A stretch of 64,000 nt of DNA from Aristolochia californica (taxonomy: Eukaryota; Streptophyta; Magnoliopsida; Piperales; Aristolochiaceae), in NCBI GenBank assembly GCA_029961685.1, contig JARWKL010000013.1, positions 24,954,922-25,018,921 of the forward strand. Reading direction: 5' to 3'. The position numbers and the translations under genes are program-made. The notes below the pieces were generated by a model. That model was not told where the DNA came from, searched no databases, and saw only the letters and a program-made list of their open reading frames with translations. Each line of letters begins with the position of its first letter. The stretch's first letter is position 1. This document shows positions 1 through 12,655 of the stretch, piece by piece.

Positions 1-235
1 TGTTTAATTATTTCCAAATGTAGGAGGGATGTCTTTATTATTTTTGGAGATTGGAAATGATCACAGTCAACCACACAAATAAAAAGTGTTTTCCCAAAAT
101 TTTTACTCGCCAGAAAACAGAGAGTGCTTCTCTAAAAAAATGGGTAGTATCCCCTTGAATTTCCATCTCTCAATGTCATTTCTCCCCTTAGAATTCCTCA
201 CCCAGATTTTTACCCAAGATGTAATATTTCTCTCA

Positions 236-266
<31 letters not shown>

Positions 267-304
267 CAAAGAAGCTACTACATCTCTTATCTCACCAACT
301 GGAA
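1..304. other. 3' flank of the terpene synthase gene, with a TC microsatellite
   Basis: No gene is seen here. Reading the minus strand leftward from the element at 310-1482, the first bases continue the reading frame of the terpene synthase last exon for five codons and then stop (TAA near 287-289). This stretch therefore looks like the original gene end and 3' UTR, displaced by the insertion. A TC dinucleotide run lies at about 239-266. Confidence 0.5.
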
Positions 305-309
305 GGTTT

Positions 310-450
310 TAATAAATTTCTATTCTTTTATATTTGATACATTATTAGATTACATGTACATAAGGGAATGCTTCCCTTATAAATTCAAATTAAAAATCTC
401 CCTTATCTACAAGATTTATTCTTATCTTCAAATCTTCTCATCTTCAATAT
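310..450 (-). repeat. 3' LTR of the small Copia element
   Basis: This repeat aligns by eye along its whole length with 1343-1482. It lies next to the polypurine tract at about 451-465, which makes it the 3' LTR of a minus-strand element. The 5 bases outside it (GGTTT) match those outside the other LTR. Confidence 0.8.
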
Positions 451-559
451 TCCCCCTCAAGTTGGAGTGTATGTTAACGATACCCAACTTATCAAGTAAT
501 GCCTCTAATTAGGACGAACTCTACTCCTTAGTGAACTATTCTGTAGTTTGGTTGTTGGT

Positions 560-828
560 TCATATGTGTGTTGTCTTAATCATGTTTGCTTGAATCTTTT
601 TACGAACTAAGTAACATTCAATTTCAATGTGCTGGGTTTGCTCATGAAAGACCAGGTTTGAGGCGATGTGTAGAGCAGTTTGGTTGTCACAATACGACAT
701 GACTGGCTGAGTATTTATGATTTCCAAGTCCTTCAAAATATTCTTCAACAAGTAATTTCGCAACATGTAGTAGCCATAAAATGATACTCTGCCTTGATAG
801 TTGATCGAGCCACCGTTGTTTTCTTCTT
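560..828 (-). pseudogene. Copia RNase H remnant (frameshifted)
   Basis: The minus strand reads VARSTIKAEYHFMATTCCEI in one frame to about 750. It then continues in another frame with the typical Copia RNase H C-terminal signature YCDNQTALHIASN, followed by FHEQTQHIEIECYLVRKKI. One frameshift near 745-760 breaks it. No integrase or reverse transcriptase lies upstream in the element, so this is a leftover of an internal deletion. Confidence 0.8.
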
Positions 829-1330
829 TGTTTTCCAATTTTTTTTTTTCTGGCGAGATGCCTCTGCATCGAGATGGCGTCGAATGTTGCCCATTCGCGG
901 GGAATGGCAAAGGTAGCAGAGTTGGAAGATGGAGTGGAGAAGCCAGAGTGGCCGTGACGGAAACAATTGCGATAACAAAGAGAAATCAATATCAAGTCGT
1001 CCCAAGCAACTGACCCTTCAGCACATCCTCATCTGTCGACAGTTTCTACATGTCGGTGAAGAATCAAGCCAACCCACCGTCGGTGAGAAATCTCCTCATC
1101 GAGAAATGGGGTTCCAAGTACGTGGTTGTGAGACGATTCACCGGATTCGTTGATGATGAAGATTTTGTCCGCGTTCGGGACTAATGGACTGCAACAAAAT
1201 GGCCGAGTCTCTGTTTACCGAGAGGTTTTAAACCTCGACGGTATCGTCACTAAAGCCAAAAGCGGCAACGAGAAGGAAGACGAGAAATCTCACTACAAGC
1301 GGCGATTCGGGATTGACAAAAACCAGCTAT

Positions 1331-1342
1331 GCTCTGATACTA
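1331..1342 (-). promoter_or_regulatory. Primer binding site of the small Copia element
   Basis: The minus strand reads TAGTATCAGAGC, one base from the TGGTATCAGAGC site complementary to the 3' end of initiator-Met tRNA. It directly abuts the 5' LTR, which fixes the LTR edge and the element orientation. Confidence 0.8.
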
Positions 1343-1476
1343 TAGTAAATTTCTCTTTTCCTATATTTGATACATTAGCAGATTACATGTATATAAAGGA
1401 ATGTATCCCGTATAAATTCAAATTTCAAATCTCTCTTATCTAAAAGGTTTATTCTTATCTTTAAATCCTCTTATCT

Positions 1477-1482
<6 letters not shown>
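1343..1482 (-). repeat. 5' LTR of the small Copia element; supplies the terpene synthase stop codon
   Basis: This is the direct repeat of 310-450. Its outer edge at 1482 lies in the coding sequence of the terpene synthase: the last sense codon TAT (1482-1480) and the stop TGA (1479-1477) are LTR bases. The first host-derived codon inside the gene is ACC (1485-1483), part of the target duplication. Confidence 0.85.
1448..1453 (-). terminator. Candidate poly(A) signal AATAAA inside the LTR
   Basis: The minus strand carries AATAAA about 24 bases after the terpene synthase stop codon, inside the 5' LTR. It is the nearest canonical poly(A) signal, so the LTR may supply transcript 3'-end formation as well as the stop. 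This is inferred from the motif alone. Confidence 0.4.
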
Positions 1483-3828
<2,346 letters not shown>

Positions 3829-3920
3829 TCTTGAAACGGGAACTGGGAGAAAAACAGAGGGGAGGGAGGAGGAGGAATCGTTTTGGAAGTGAGAGAGAGA
3901 GGAGAGAAGGGAAGGAGAGA

Positions 3921-3928
3921 TTATAAAG
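3921..3928 (-). promoter_or_regulatory. Candidate TATA box of the terpene synthase
   Basis: The minus strand reads CTTTATAATC about 95 bases upstream of the ATG at 3828, followed by a purine/pyrimidine-biased leader rich in CTCTC. Position and sequence suit a plant TATA box; no start site is mapped. Confidence 0.5.
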
Positions 3929-3975
3929 CGAGAGGCGTTATCGGCTGTGTTAGGAGGGATTTCTGCCTCAACTAA

Positions 3976-4107
3976 TTAATTGGTCGAAAATAGAGGAAAT
4001 GCATTCGTTCTCCACCGACTTTCGTATCTCATTTTGTCACGTGATACAACACGTTTTATGAGTGCCACAAGACGTGACAGTTTATATGTGGAGGGCTACC
4101 CTCCACT
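3976..4107 (+). repeat. Repeated segment upstream of the terpene synthase, containing a G-box
   Basis: This segment recurs at 12531-12655, and its right part recurs at 8236-8320. It contains CACGTG (4038-4043; also 8251-8256 and 12593-12598) and a second ACGTGAC about 35 bases on, forming an imperfect inverted pair. It begins within about 60 bases of the terpene synthase TATA box, so the promoter is shared with, or built from, a repeat. Confidence 0.6.
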
Positions 4108-4176
4108 CGCCATTGAATTTGCCGGCAAAGTAGGGCGGAAGTGGGGACCCAATTATACCCTGATAAGGTAGGCCAC

Positions 4177-5382
4177 AATGAGAAATTCGAAATGCGAAAT
4201 TCAATTGAAACATGTAAGTTCCATTATTTGCTTCTCCTCGTTTTGCATTTGCATTCTTCTGGATATTTTTTTTCTTTGTTCTAGATATTTTTTGACTTCT
4301 CTTGTTCATATGTTCTGCTCGTAACATCGTCTCTCACCGATTCATTTCTCCACGGGTTTAACCGCTTCTGGTTTTTGTCCACGACATCTTCTTCTTCTCC
4401 CAATTCGTCTTCACAGACAACATCCACAGTAGCCCTTTTACTAATCAGTGAATTTTATCTCAGGTGCCCGATTCTCTCCCTTTCTTCCTCCCTTTGGTGC
4501 ACCTGTTCTTGATTGAAAATTATAGAGGAGGCAGCGACCGTAGTATTTTTTCTTCGGCCACGGCAGATGGGGGGAGGAAGAAATTGAAGAGAAGAAAGTT
4601 GCCGACCGTTTCCTTGTTCCCCCAATTCCCGAGAAGTCAAGACGAAGACAAAGAGAGCTCTCACTCCTACCTCCCGCCTTCCAGACCATCACTGAGTTAA
4701 CGAGTGGGCTCGCAAGCTTTCGAACCAAACCATAGTTCTATCGAGCTCAGCTCGTTAACTTAAACGAGCCAGATCTAGATCTTGAACTTGGTTCAAGATC
4801 TAGATAAAACAAATTGAACCGAGCCAATCTCGAGCCGTTCGCGAACCGGCTCAATTTGATGCCACCCCTAGCTACAAGAGTCGTTAATTCCTAGAGAGAG
4901 GTTGCGTTAGGATTTCAGCGATTCATTACCTAACCAGCAATTTCAGGCCCGAACCCTAATTTTTCGCCAAACCTTCCTCTCTTCGACTTTCTATCTTCAT
5001 GCTTTGATTTTGGGGAGTCACCGAAGCAGAAATTCAAGAGGCTCGGTAAAATCGGAAGGAAATCACTAATGGGGATGCGATGTTCGCTTAGCCGGATCTT
5101 TCCCAAGCCTAAATAGAGAAAGAAGAGGTATTTGATCTGGTCCTTTAGGTAAGTTTTCATTTTTATTCAATTTCATCCTCCATTTCTACGATTTCTTCTC
5201 AATCTCTTTGTTCTTCGTCGTCAATCAATTTTTTTTTAACTAAGGAACAAATTATAAAGGTGAGCAGAGCATGTTGAAAAGTTACGGAACAGAAGGAAGC
5301 TCATCTGCCCCCTTTCTCTCCTTTCTCTCTCATCTAGAGGTGCTTGTGGCCATTAGAGCGGAGACTAGAGGTGTTTGCAGAA
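4177..5382 (+). repeat. Spliced-looking cassette, copy A1
   Basis: The cassette runs from AATGAGAAATTCGAA, through a donor-like ACATGTAAGT, a GC-rich tract of hAT-repeat type ending in GATGCCACCCCTAG, and a leader with ACCCTAAT. A short exon-like stretch follows, then a second donor at 5149 (TTTAGGTAAGTTTTC), and the cassette ends at GTGTTTGCAG. The short reading frame before the donor has an in-frame stop here (AAATAG). It is probably a captured gene fragment amplified with its host repeat; source gene not recognised. Confidence 0.6.
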
Positions 5383-5932
5383 TGTTACAATGTAGGATCC
5401 ACCATCAGCTCGAGAGGTGTCCACAAGAGTCCTCATACAAAGTGGCTCTAGCTAAGAGATAAGGAACATGTGCTGAAATAAAATAGAAGATTTGAAGATC
5501 AAGTGGGACCCACAAAGTTACCACGAACTGGTATCTCTATCTACATGAGCTAGAAGATTAAGTGGGACCCACAAAATAAGAACAAGAGCTTGATCTCTAG
5601 CTTGATTCACATCCTTAAAGGTGTTTGTAGTTTAGTTAAATTAGTCTCTTAAATAGATAATGTAATCTTATCATGATAGGATTATCTTGGAGAGTTCTAG
5701 TTAGAATGTAATTAGGAGTCCAAAATTTTTGTACATGGACTCTATCACCTCCTGAACAATAAATAGAGGTGATTGTAACTCGGAATTCATCATGTTACTG
5801 ATTTTTTTCTTCTCTCTCGTGTGAAGTGTTCTCTCTCTACTCTATTTTATTTTCCTTTCCTTCTCTCTCTACCAGAGAGCTCTTCTATTTTTCCTTTTTT
5901 TTTCTCTCTCCCCTTGCTCGAGGTATTATTCA
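5383..5932 (+). repeat. LTR-like tract in U1
   Basis: The tract starts TGTTACAATG and ends TTATTCA. It has a TATA-like AATAAATAGAGG (near 5759) followed by CT-rich sequence, the usual layout of a Copia LTR. No primer binding site or matching target duplication was found, so solo-LTR status is a guess. The second copy is at 9553-10135. Confidence 0.4.
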
Positions 5933-6318
5933 AGGGATCCTGAAAAGGCAAATTCTCATCTACCATATATTTTATATTAAATATGAAATATTTTAACACA
6001 TGTGGTTTAAATATGAAATACAACATCCAAGTGATATTTAATGGGAGAGCCGATTTTCTAATCTATGAGGAAGATAGCCACTACAAGCTAATGTTAAATA
6101 CTCTTCAAAGGTGGACCACCCTGCCCACACCCTGCCCAGTGTATAGTTAATGGGTCTTATGACCTCATTAAAAGCATAGCCATGAGCCGATTGTTTCATT
6201 GGGAGTTAGTTTCATTTCTTAGGCTTCTTCGGAGATTTTACCCCTCACACCTCGCTCTTCTTAAACCTCTAGAAGTTTGGGTTTCTTTCACCTTGTCTTT
6301 GCGATCCGCAATGGCCGT
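5933..6318. other. Flank between cassettes A1 and B1
   Basis: This is AT-rich DNA followed by a leader-like stretch with an open frame from 6182 that enters cassette B1. The frame reaches the donor-like GCATGTAAGTTC near 6352. The same arrangement recurs at 10136-10511 in U2. No protein family is recognised. Confidence 0.3.
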
Positions 6319-7589
6319 AATGAGAAATTCGAAATTTGTATCAATTGAAGCATGTAAGTTCTATTCTTCGCCTCTCCTCTTTCTGCATTTGCATTCTTCT
6401 GTAATTGTACGAGTGCATCCTCTATTCTTTGTTCAGGATGTTTTTGACTTCTCTTGTTCTTCTATTCCGCTCGGGACATCGTCTCTCACCGCTGCTTTTC
6501 TCCACGGGTCTAACCACTTCTTGTTTTTGTCCACGACATCTTCATCTTCTCCTAATTCTTCTTCACGGTCAATATCCACAATAGCCCTTCTGCTAATAAG
6601 TGAATTTTGTCTCAAGTGCCCGCTTCTCTCCCTTTCTTCTTTCCTTCGGTGGACCTATTCCTGATTGAAAATTATAGAGGAGTCAGCAACCATAGTATTT
6701 GTTCTTCGGCGACAGCATATGGGGGGATGAAGATATCGAAGAGAAGAAAATTGCCGACCATTTCCTTGTTCCCTTGATTGCTGAGAAGTCGAGACGAGGA
6801 CGAAGAGAGCTCTCACTCTCGCCTCCTTGGCCATCGTTAAGTTAACGAGCCGGCTCGCGAGCTTTTGAACCGAACCATGGTTTGGTCGAGCTCGGCTTGT
6901 TAAATTAAACGAGCTTGATTTGGAGCTCGAACTCAGTTTGAGATCCAAATAAAACGAATATTACCAAGCCGAGCTCGAGCTGCTTGCAAACCAGGTCGGT
7001 TCGATGCCACCCCTAGCTACAAGAGTCGTTAATTCCTAGAGAGAGGTTGCATTTGGATTTCAGTGGCTCGTGAGTTGGCTAGTTACTTAACCAGCAATTT
7101 CAGGCCTGAACCCTAATTTTTGACAAACCTTCCTCTCTTCGACTTTCTACCTTTGGGCTTCTATTTCGGGGAGTCAGCGAAGCAGAAATTCGAGAGGTTC
7201 AACAAAATCGGCAGGAAATCACTAATGGGGATGCAAAGTTTTCTTAGCAGGATGTATCCCAAACTTAAACAGAGAAAAAAGAGGTATTCAATCTGGCCCT
7301 TTAGGTAAGTTTTCATTTTTAATTGATTTCATCTTCCATTTCTATGATTTCATCTCAATCTCTTTGTTCTTCATCACCAATTGATTTTTTTAACTGAGGA
7401 ACACAAATTATAGAGGTGAGCAGAACTTGTTGAAAAGTTACGGAATAGAAGGAAGCTCATCTGCCGGCTCTCTCCCCTTTCTCTCTCGGCTAGAGGTGCT
7501 TGTGATCATTAGAGTGGAGACTAGAGGTGTTTGCAGACCAGAGCTAGAGGTGAGCAGAGCCTTTAGAAATCAAGTCACAGTGATGAAAG
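6319..7589 (+). repeat. Spliced-looking cassette, copy B1
   Basis: This is a diverged paralogue of A1. The donor at 7305 (TTTAGGTAAGTTTTC) is conserved. The short frame before it is open here, starting MGMQSFLSRMYPK at 7222 and ending with a stop shortly past the donor. After an A/T-rich intron-like stretch comes AGGTGAGCAGA, then the cassette end at CACAGTGATGAAAG. Function unknown. Confidence 0.6.
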
Positions 7590-7771
7590 GAGGGCAAACG
7601 CGCACCCTGCCTGTCAGATAAATCCTGGCGGAGGATAGACGAGTTTACTCTCTAGCTTTTCAGTCGCAAAGGACTCCATTAGCACGGCACTGCCTCTAGA
7701 TGAATTTTGTGTTGCGTTCTGAGCTCTGACTGAGGTGAAGCATCGAGCATCTGGGTCCCACCACCATTTTC
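7590..7771 (+). other. Single-copy DNA after U1; possible 5' leader
   Basis: Homology between U1 and U2 stops at 7589. The following DNA is not repeated in the window and leads into the ATG at 7772. It may be a promoter or leader, but no clear TATA box was picked out. Confidence 0.3.
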
Positions 7772-7873
7772 ATGGTGAGAATGCTACGGTTCCTTGTTTT
7801 CTTATTGTTTAGATTCCTGCTTACAACGTGCTTTGCAATTACTACTTTTGCTAAATCTTCTCGCCCTGTATCG
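7772..7873 (+). CDS. Candidate first exon of a small secreted protein
   Basis: The ATG at 7772 opens 34 codons starting MVRMLRFLVFLLFRFLLTTC, a clear hydrophobic signal-peptide pattern, then a short Ser-rich stretch ending at a strong donor GTGAGT (7874) in phase 0. The exon lies in single-copy DNA between the two duplicated blocks. If its partner is 12082-12171 (acceptor TTTGCAG, phase 0), the second duplicated block sits in its intron and the product would be 63 residues. Family not recognised; it could be a truncated or dead gene. Confidence 0.35.
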
Positions 7874-8235
7874 GTGAGTCTTTTGGTCGTCTATTCGATT
7901 AAATTATTCTTTGTTGAAGTGCAAGTCATCAGTAATAGAGAAAGAGTAACTGCGCTTTGCGATGCCTTTTTCCGGTGTGTTATGAGCTCATTTACGAAAG
8001 CAATTCGGTGAGTAATTCTAACTTTTTAAGGAATTCCATAAATATTCGTGTTATCCCCTGTACTGAGCTGAGCTTTTAGCTATTGTTTTTTGTTTCATTA
8101 ATTGGTTTTCTCTTTGGATTTTGTTATTCTGCATTTATTTTCTCACCTGGAAGAAGGTGATTATCAAAAAGTACAGAACCTAAGATGACATTTTTTATTT
8201 GAATTGTGATATTTAGTGATTGAAGCACCTACTTA
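7874..8235. other. Intron-like AT-rich DNA
   Basis: T-rich DNA follows the donor at 7874, with no exon recognised, up to the start of U2. Confidence 0.3.
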
Positions 8236-8372
8236 CGTATCTCATTTTGTCACGTGATACAACACGTTTTATGAGTGCCACAAGACGTGACAGTTTATAT
8301 GTGGAGGGCTACCCTCCACTCGCCATTGAATTTGCCAGCGAAATTCAATTATACCCAGATAAGGTAGGCCAC

Positions 8373-9552
8373 AATGAGAAATTCGAAATGCGAAATTCAA
8401 TTGAAACATGTAACTTCTATTATTTGCTTCTCCTCGTTTTGCATTTGCATTCTTCTGGAATTGTACATCCTCTTTCCATTGTTCTAGAAATTTTTTGACT
8501 TCTCTTGTTCATATGTTCATCGTCTCTCACCGATTTTTTCTCCATGGGTTTAACTGCTTCTGGTTTTTGTCCACGACATCTTCTTCTTTTCCCAATTCAT
8601 CTTCACGGACGACATCCACGGTAGCCCTTTTACTAATCGGTGAATTTTATCTCAGGTGCCCGCACCTCTCCCTTTCTTCCTCCCTTCGGTGCACCTGTTC
8701 TTGATTGAAAATTATAGAGGAGGCAGCGACCGTAGTATTTTTTCTTTGGCGACGGCAGATGGGGGGAGGAAGAAATTGAAGAGAAGAAAGTTACCGACCG
8801 TTTCCTTGTTCCCCCAATTACCGAGAAGTCAAGACAAATACAAAGATAGCTCTCACTCCTACCTCCCGCCTCCCAGGCCATTGCTAAGTTAACGAGTTGG
8901 CTCGCAAGCTTTCGAACCAAACCATGGTTCGATCGAGCTCAGCTCGTTAACTTAAACGAGCCAGATCTAGATCTTGAACTTGGTTCAAGATCCAGATAAA
9001 ACAAATCGAACCGAGCCAAGCTCGAGCTGCTCGCGAACCGGCTCAGTTCGATGCCACCCCTAGCTACAAGAGTCGTTAATTCCTAGAGAGAGGTTGTGTT
9101 AGGATTTCAGCGATTCATTACCTAACCAGCAATTTCAGGCCCGAACCCTAATTTTCAGCAAACCTTCCTCTCTTCAACTTTCTATCTTCGGGCTTTGATT
9201 TTGAGGAGTCACCGAAGCAGAAATTCAAGAGGCTCAGTAAAATCGGAAGGAAATCACTAATGGGGATGCGAAGTTCGCTTAGCCGGATCTTTCCCAAGCC
9301 TAAATAGAGAAAGAAGAGGTATTCGATCTGGCCCTTTAGGTAAGTTTTCATTTTTATTCAATTTCATCCTCCATTTCTACGATTTCTTCTCAATCTCTTT
9401 GTTCTTCGTCGTCAATCGATTTTTTTTAAACTAAGGAACAAATTATAAAGGTGAGTAGAGCCTGTTGAAAAGTTACGGAACAGAAGGAAGCTCATCTGCC
9501 CCCTTTCTCCCCTTTCTCTCTCAGCTAGAGGTGACTAGAGGTGTTTGCAGAA
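8373..9552 (+). repeat. Spliced-looking cassette, copy A2
   Basis: This copy is very similar to A1, with the conserved donor at 9340 and the same in-frame stop before it. It lacks a stretch near the end (about 9530) that A1 has. No product is recognised. Confidence 0.6.
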
Positions 9553-10135
9553 TGTTACAATGTGGGACCCACCATGGCCCCACAAGCTGGTGGGGCCCAC
9601 CATGAGCTTGAGAGGTGTCCGCAAGAGTCCTCATACAAAGTGGCTCTAGCTAAGAGATAAGGAACATGTGCTGAAATTAAATAGAAGATTTGAAGATCAA
9701 GTGGGACCCACAAAGATACCACAAGCTGGTATCTCTATCTACATGAGCTAGAAGATCAAGTGGGACCCACAAAATAAGACCAAGAGCTTGATCTCTAGCT
9801 TGATTCACGTCCTTAAAGAAGGTGTTTGTAGTTTAGTTAAATTAGTCTCTTAAATAGATAATGTAATCTTATCATGATAGGCGTATCTTGGAGAGTTCTA
9901 GTTGGAATGTAATTAGGAGTCCAAAAATTACTTGTACATGGACTCTATCACCTCCTGAACAATAAATAGAGGTGATTGTAACTTGGAATTCATCATGTTA
10001 CTTATTGTTTTCTTCTCTCTCGTGTGAAGTATTCTCTCTCTACTCTTTTTTATTTTCCTTTCCTTCTCTCTCTACTAGAGAGCTCTTCTCTTTTTCCTTT
10101 TTTTTTCTCTCTCCCCTTGCTCGAGGTATTATTCA
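9553..10135 (+). repeat. LTR-like tract in U2
   Basis: Counterpart of 5383-5932, slightly longer through an inserted palindromic GTGGGGCCCACC-type stretch. The TATA-like AATAAATAGAGG and CT-rich end are kept. Confidence 0.4.
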
Positions 10136-10511
10136 AGGGATCCTAAAAAGGCAAATTTCTCATCTACCATACATTTTATATTAAATATGAAATATTTTAA
10201 CACATGTGGTTTAAATATGAAATACGACATCCAAGTGATATTTAATGGGAGAGCCGAATTGCTAATCTATGAGGAAGATAGCCACTACAAGCTAATGTTA
10301 AATACTCTTCAAACGTGGACCACCCTGCCCAGTGTATAGTTAATGGGTCTTATGACCTCATTAAAAGCATAGCCATGAACCGATTGTTTCATTGGGAGTT
10401 AGTTTCATTTCGTAGGCTTCTTCAGAGATTTTACCCCTCACACCTCGCTCTTCTTAAACCTCTAGAAGTTTGGGTTTCTTTCACCTTGTCTTTGCGATCC
10501 GCAATGGCCGT

Positions 10512-11787
10512 AATGAGAAATTTGAAATTCGTATCAATAGAAGTATGTAAGTTCTATTCTTCGTCTCTCCTCTTTCTGCATTTGCATTCTTCTGTAATTG
10601 TACGAGTGCATCCTCTATTCTTTGTTCAGGATGTTTTTGACTTCTCTTGTTCTTCTATTCCGCTCCTGACATCGTCTCTCACCGCTTCTTTTCTCCACGA
10701 GAGTCTAACCACTTCTAGTTTTTGTCCACAACATCTTCTTCTTCTCCTAATTCTTCTTCACGGTCAATATCCACGGTAGCCCTTTTGCTAATAAGTGAAT
10801 TTTGTCTCAAGTGCCCGCTTCTCTCCCTTTGTTCTTCCCTTCGGTGAACCTATTCCTGATTGAAAATTATAGAGGAGTCAGCGACCGTAGTATTTGTTAT
10901 TCAGTGACAACATATGGGGGGAGGAAGAAATCGAAGAAAAGAAAATTGCCGACCATTTCCTTGTTCCCTTGATTGTCAAGAAGTCGAGATGAGAACGAAG
11001 AGAGCTCTCACTCCCACCTCCTTGGCCATCATTAAGTTAACGAGCCGGCTCGCGAGCTTTCGAACCGAACCATGGTTTGGTCGAACTCGGCTTGTTAAAT
11101 TAAACGAGCTTGATCTGGAGCTCGAATTCGGTTCGAGATCCAAATAAAACGAATATTACCGAGCCGAGCTCGAGCTGCTTGCAAATCAAGTCGGTTCGAT
11201 GCCACCCCTAGCTACAAGAGTCGTTAATTCCTAGAGAGAGGTTGCATTCGGATTTCAATGGCTCGTGAGTTGGCTAGTTACTTAACCAGCAATTTCAGGC
11301 CTGAACCCTAATTTTTGACAAACCTTCCTCTCTTAGACTTTCTACCTTTCGGATTTGATTTTGGGGAGTCAGCGAAGCAGAAATTTGAGAGGCTCAACAA
11401 AATCAGAAGGAAATCACTAATGGGGATGCAAAGTTTTCTTAGCAGGATGTATCCCAAACTTAAACAGAGAAAAGAAGAGGTATTCAATCTGGCCCTTTAG
11501 GTAAGTTTTCATTTTTATTCGATTTCATCTTCCATTTCTACAATTTCATCTCAATCTCTTTGTTCTTCATCACCAATTGATTTTTTTAACCAAGGAACAC
11601 AAATTACAGAGGTGAGCAAAGCTTGTTGAAAAGTTACAGAACATAAGGAAGCTCATCTGCCCGCTCTCTCCCCTTTCTCTCCCTCGGCTAGAGGTGCTTG
11701 TGATCATTAGAGTGGAGACTAGAGGTGTTTGCAGACCAGAGCTAGAGGTGCGCAGAGCCTTTAGAAATCAAGTCACAGTGATGAAAG
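10512..11787 (+). repeat. Spliced-looking cassette, copy B2
   Basis: Counterpart of B1, with the donor at 11501 conserved. The short frame again starts MGMQSFLSRMYPK (11418) but ends after a one-base length change shortly before the donor. Confidence 0.6.
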
Positions 11788-12081
11788 TAGTGTCTCAGTG
11801 TTTTTATAAAAATGTATCAATCTCACCTGGCATCATGATGTATAGAGATGCTAACTCTCTCAAAGACAAGCTTAGGTGTTTGTTATGGATTAAGAATTAG
11901 ATCGTCTTTTTCGAATGGCTACATCGCTAATGGTTGTGATGTATACTCTGAAATCTCCAAGTCATATCCTTCTTTTTATTGGTTTTATGAAATTTCTTTT
12001 ACATTGTTTAATTCATAAATGTCTTTTTGAACAAATTAATTAATTACTTTATTTACCTCTTAAGTTGACAAGGCTTTGCAG
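11788..12081. other. Single-copy DNA after U2
   Basis: No gene is recognised. The stretch leads into a possible acceptor TTTGCAG before 12082. Confidence 0.3.
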
Positions 12082-12171
12082 AGTTTTGAAGAAGGCGGAG
12101 AGCGAATCTTCAAGGATGAAAGAGGATTGCTGGTTGAGGATGATGCTGCATCTACAAGGGACTCCATGTGA
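12082..12171 (+). CDS. Candidate terminal exon (acidic 29-residue tail)
   Basis: After CTTTGCAG the frame reads SFEEGGERIFKDERG, then LLVEDDAASTRDSM and a TGA stop at 12169-12171. The biased, coding-like composition stands out from the surrounding AT-rich DNA. It is in phase 0 and could join the signal-peptide exon at 7772-7873, although middle exons may be missing. The pyrimidine tract before the acceptor is weak. No family was recognised. Confidence 0.3.
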   Translation, partial: SFEEGGERIFKDERGLLVEDDAASTRDSM

Positions 12172-12530
12172 ATAATTTACCTACCTTCCTGTTTCGACGA
12201 TTTGTGTATTGTTGCTTCTCGTATTTACCCTCTGAATTTTCACTATTCTTGTATCTTTTAGTGTTACTGGTTTCTCTTCGTTTATTTATTTATTATTAAA
12301 AAAAGGATCTCTGATAAATATAAGATATATTTTAACATTAAAATCACTAATTTAATACAATAAAAAATAAATAAATATAAAAAAATTATCAATAATATAA
12401 TATATATTTTTACATATTATTAATTAATAATATATTACCACAAAATTTAAAACCATCGGTTTATTTAATTATAACAATGGGATAATTAAACAAAAATAAT
12501 TTATCAAATGTTTACTACACGGCACTCCAG
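12172..12530. other. AT-rich spacer
   Basis: Very AT-rich DNA with many short A and T runs. No gene, RNA or element boundary is seen. Confidence 0.5.
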
Positions 12531-12655
12531 TTCATTGGTCAAAAATGGAGGAAATTCATTAGTCATCCACTGACTTACGTATCTCATTCTGTCACGTGAT
12601 ACAACACGTTTTATGAGTGGCACCAGACGTGAAAATTTATATGCCGAGGGCTACA
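12531..12655 (+). repeat. Third copy of the G-box segment
   Basis: Matches 3976-4107 upstream of the terpene synthase, including CACGTG at 12593-12598. It is followed directly by hAT-like repeat sequence. Confidence 0.6.

Larger units (their letters stand above)
4023..7589 (+). repeat. First copy of a 3.55-kb tandem segmental duplication (U1)
   Basis: The block matches 8236-11787 in order and almost base for base by eye, offset about 4.2 kb. Homology starts at CGTATCTCATTTTG and ends at CACAGTGATGAAAG in both. Inside lie two diverged copies of one cassette (from about 4177 and about 6319), separated by an LTR-like tract (5383-5932) and a short AT-rich flank. No intact gene longer than small chance ORFs is seen. 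Confidence 0.85.
8236..11787 (+). repeat. Second copy of the 3.55-kb tandem segmental duplication (U2)
   Basis: This block matches 4023-7589 and carries cassette A2 (from 8373), the LTR-like tract (9553-10135) and cassette B2 (from 10512). Small indels separate the copies, for example an extra GTGGGACCCACC-type stretch near 9562-9605. Both splice-like donors are kept (9340 and 11501). Confidence 0.85.

Noticed and set aside
86..337. 83-codon plus-strand frame at the left edge
   Set aside because: It starts at GTG, reads through the TC microsatellite as a Leu/Ser run, and overlaps the displaced 3' end of the terpene synthase.
5383..5932. Complete solo LTR with target duplication
   Set aside because: No matching 5-bp flanks were found, and the right flank does not continue the cassette as in copies B1 and B2; kept only as an LTR-like tract.
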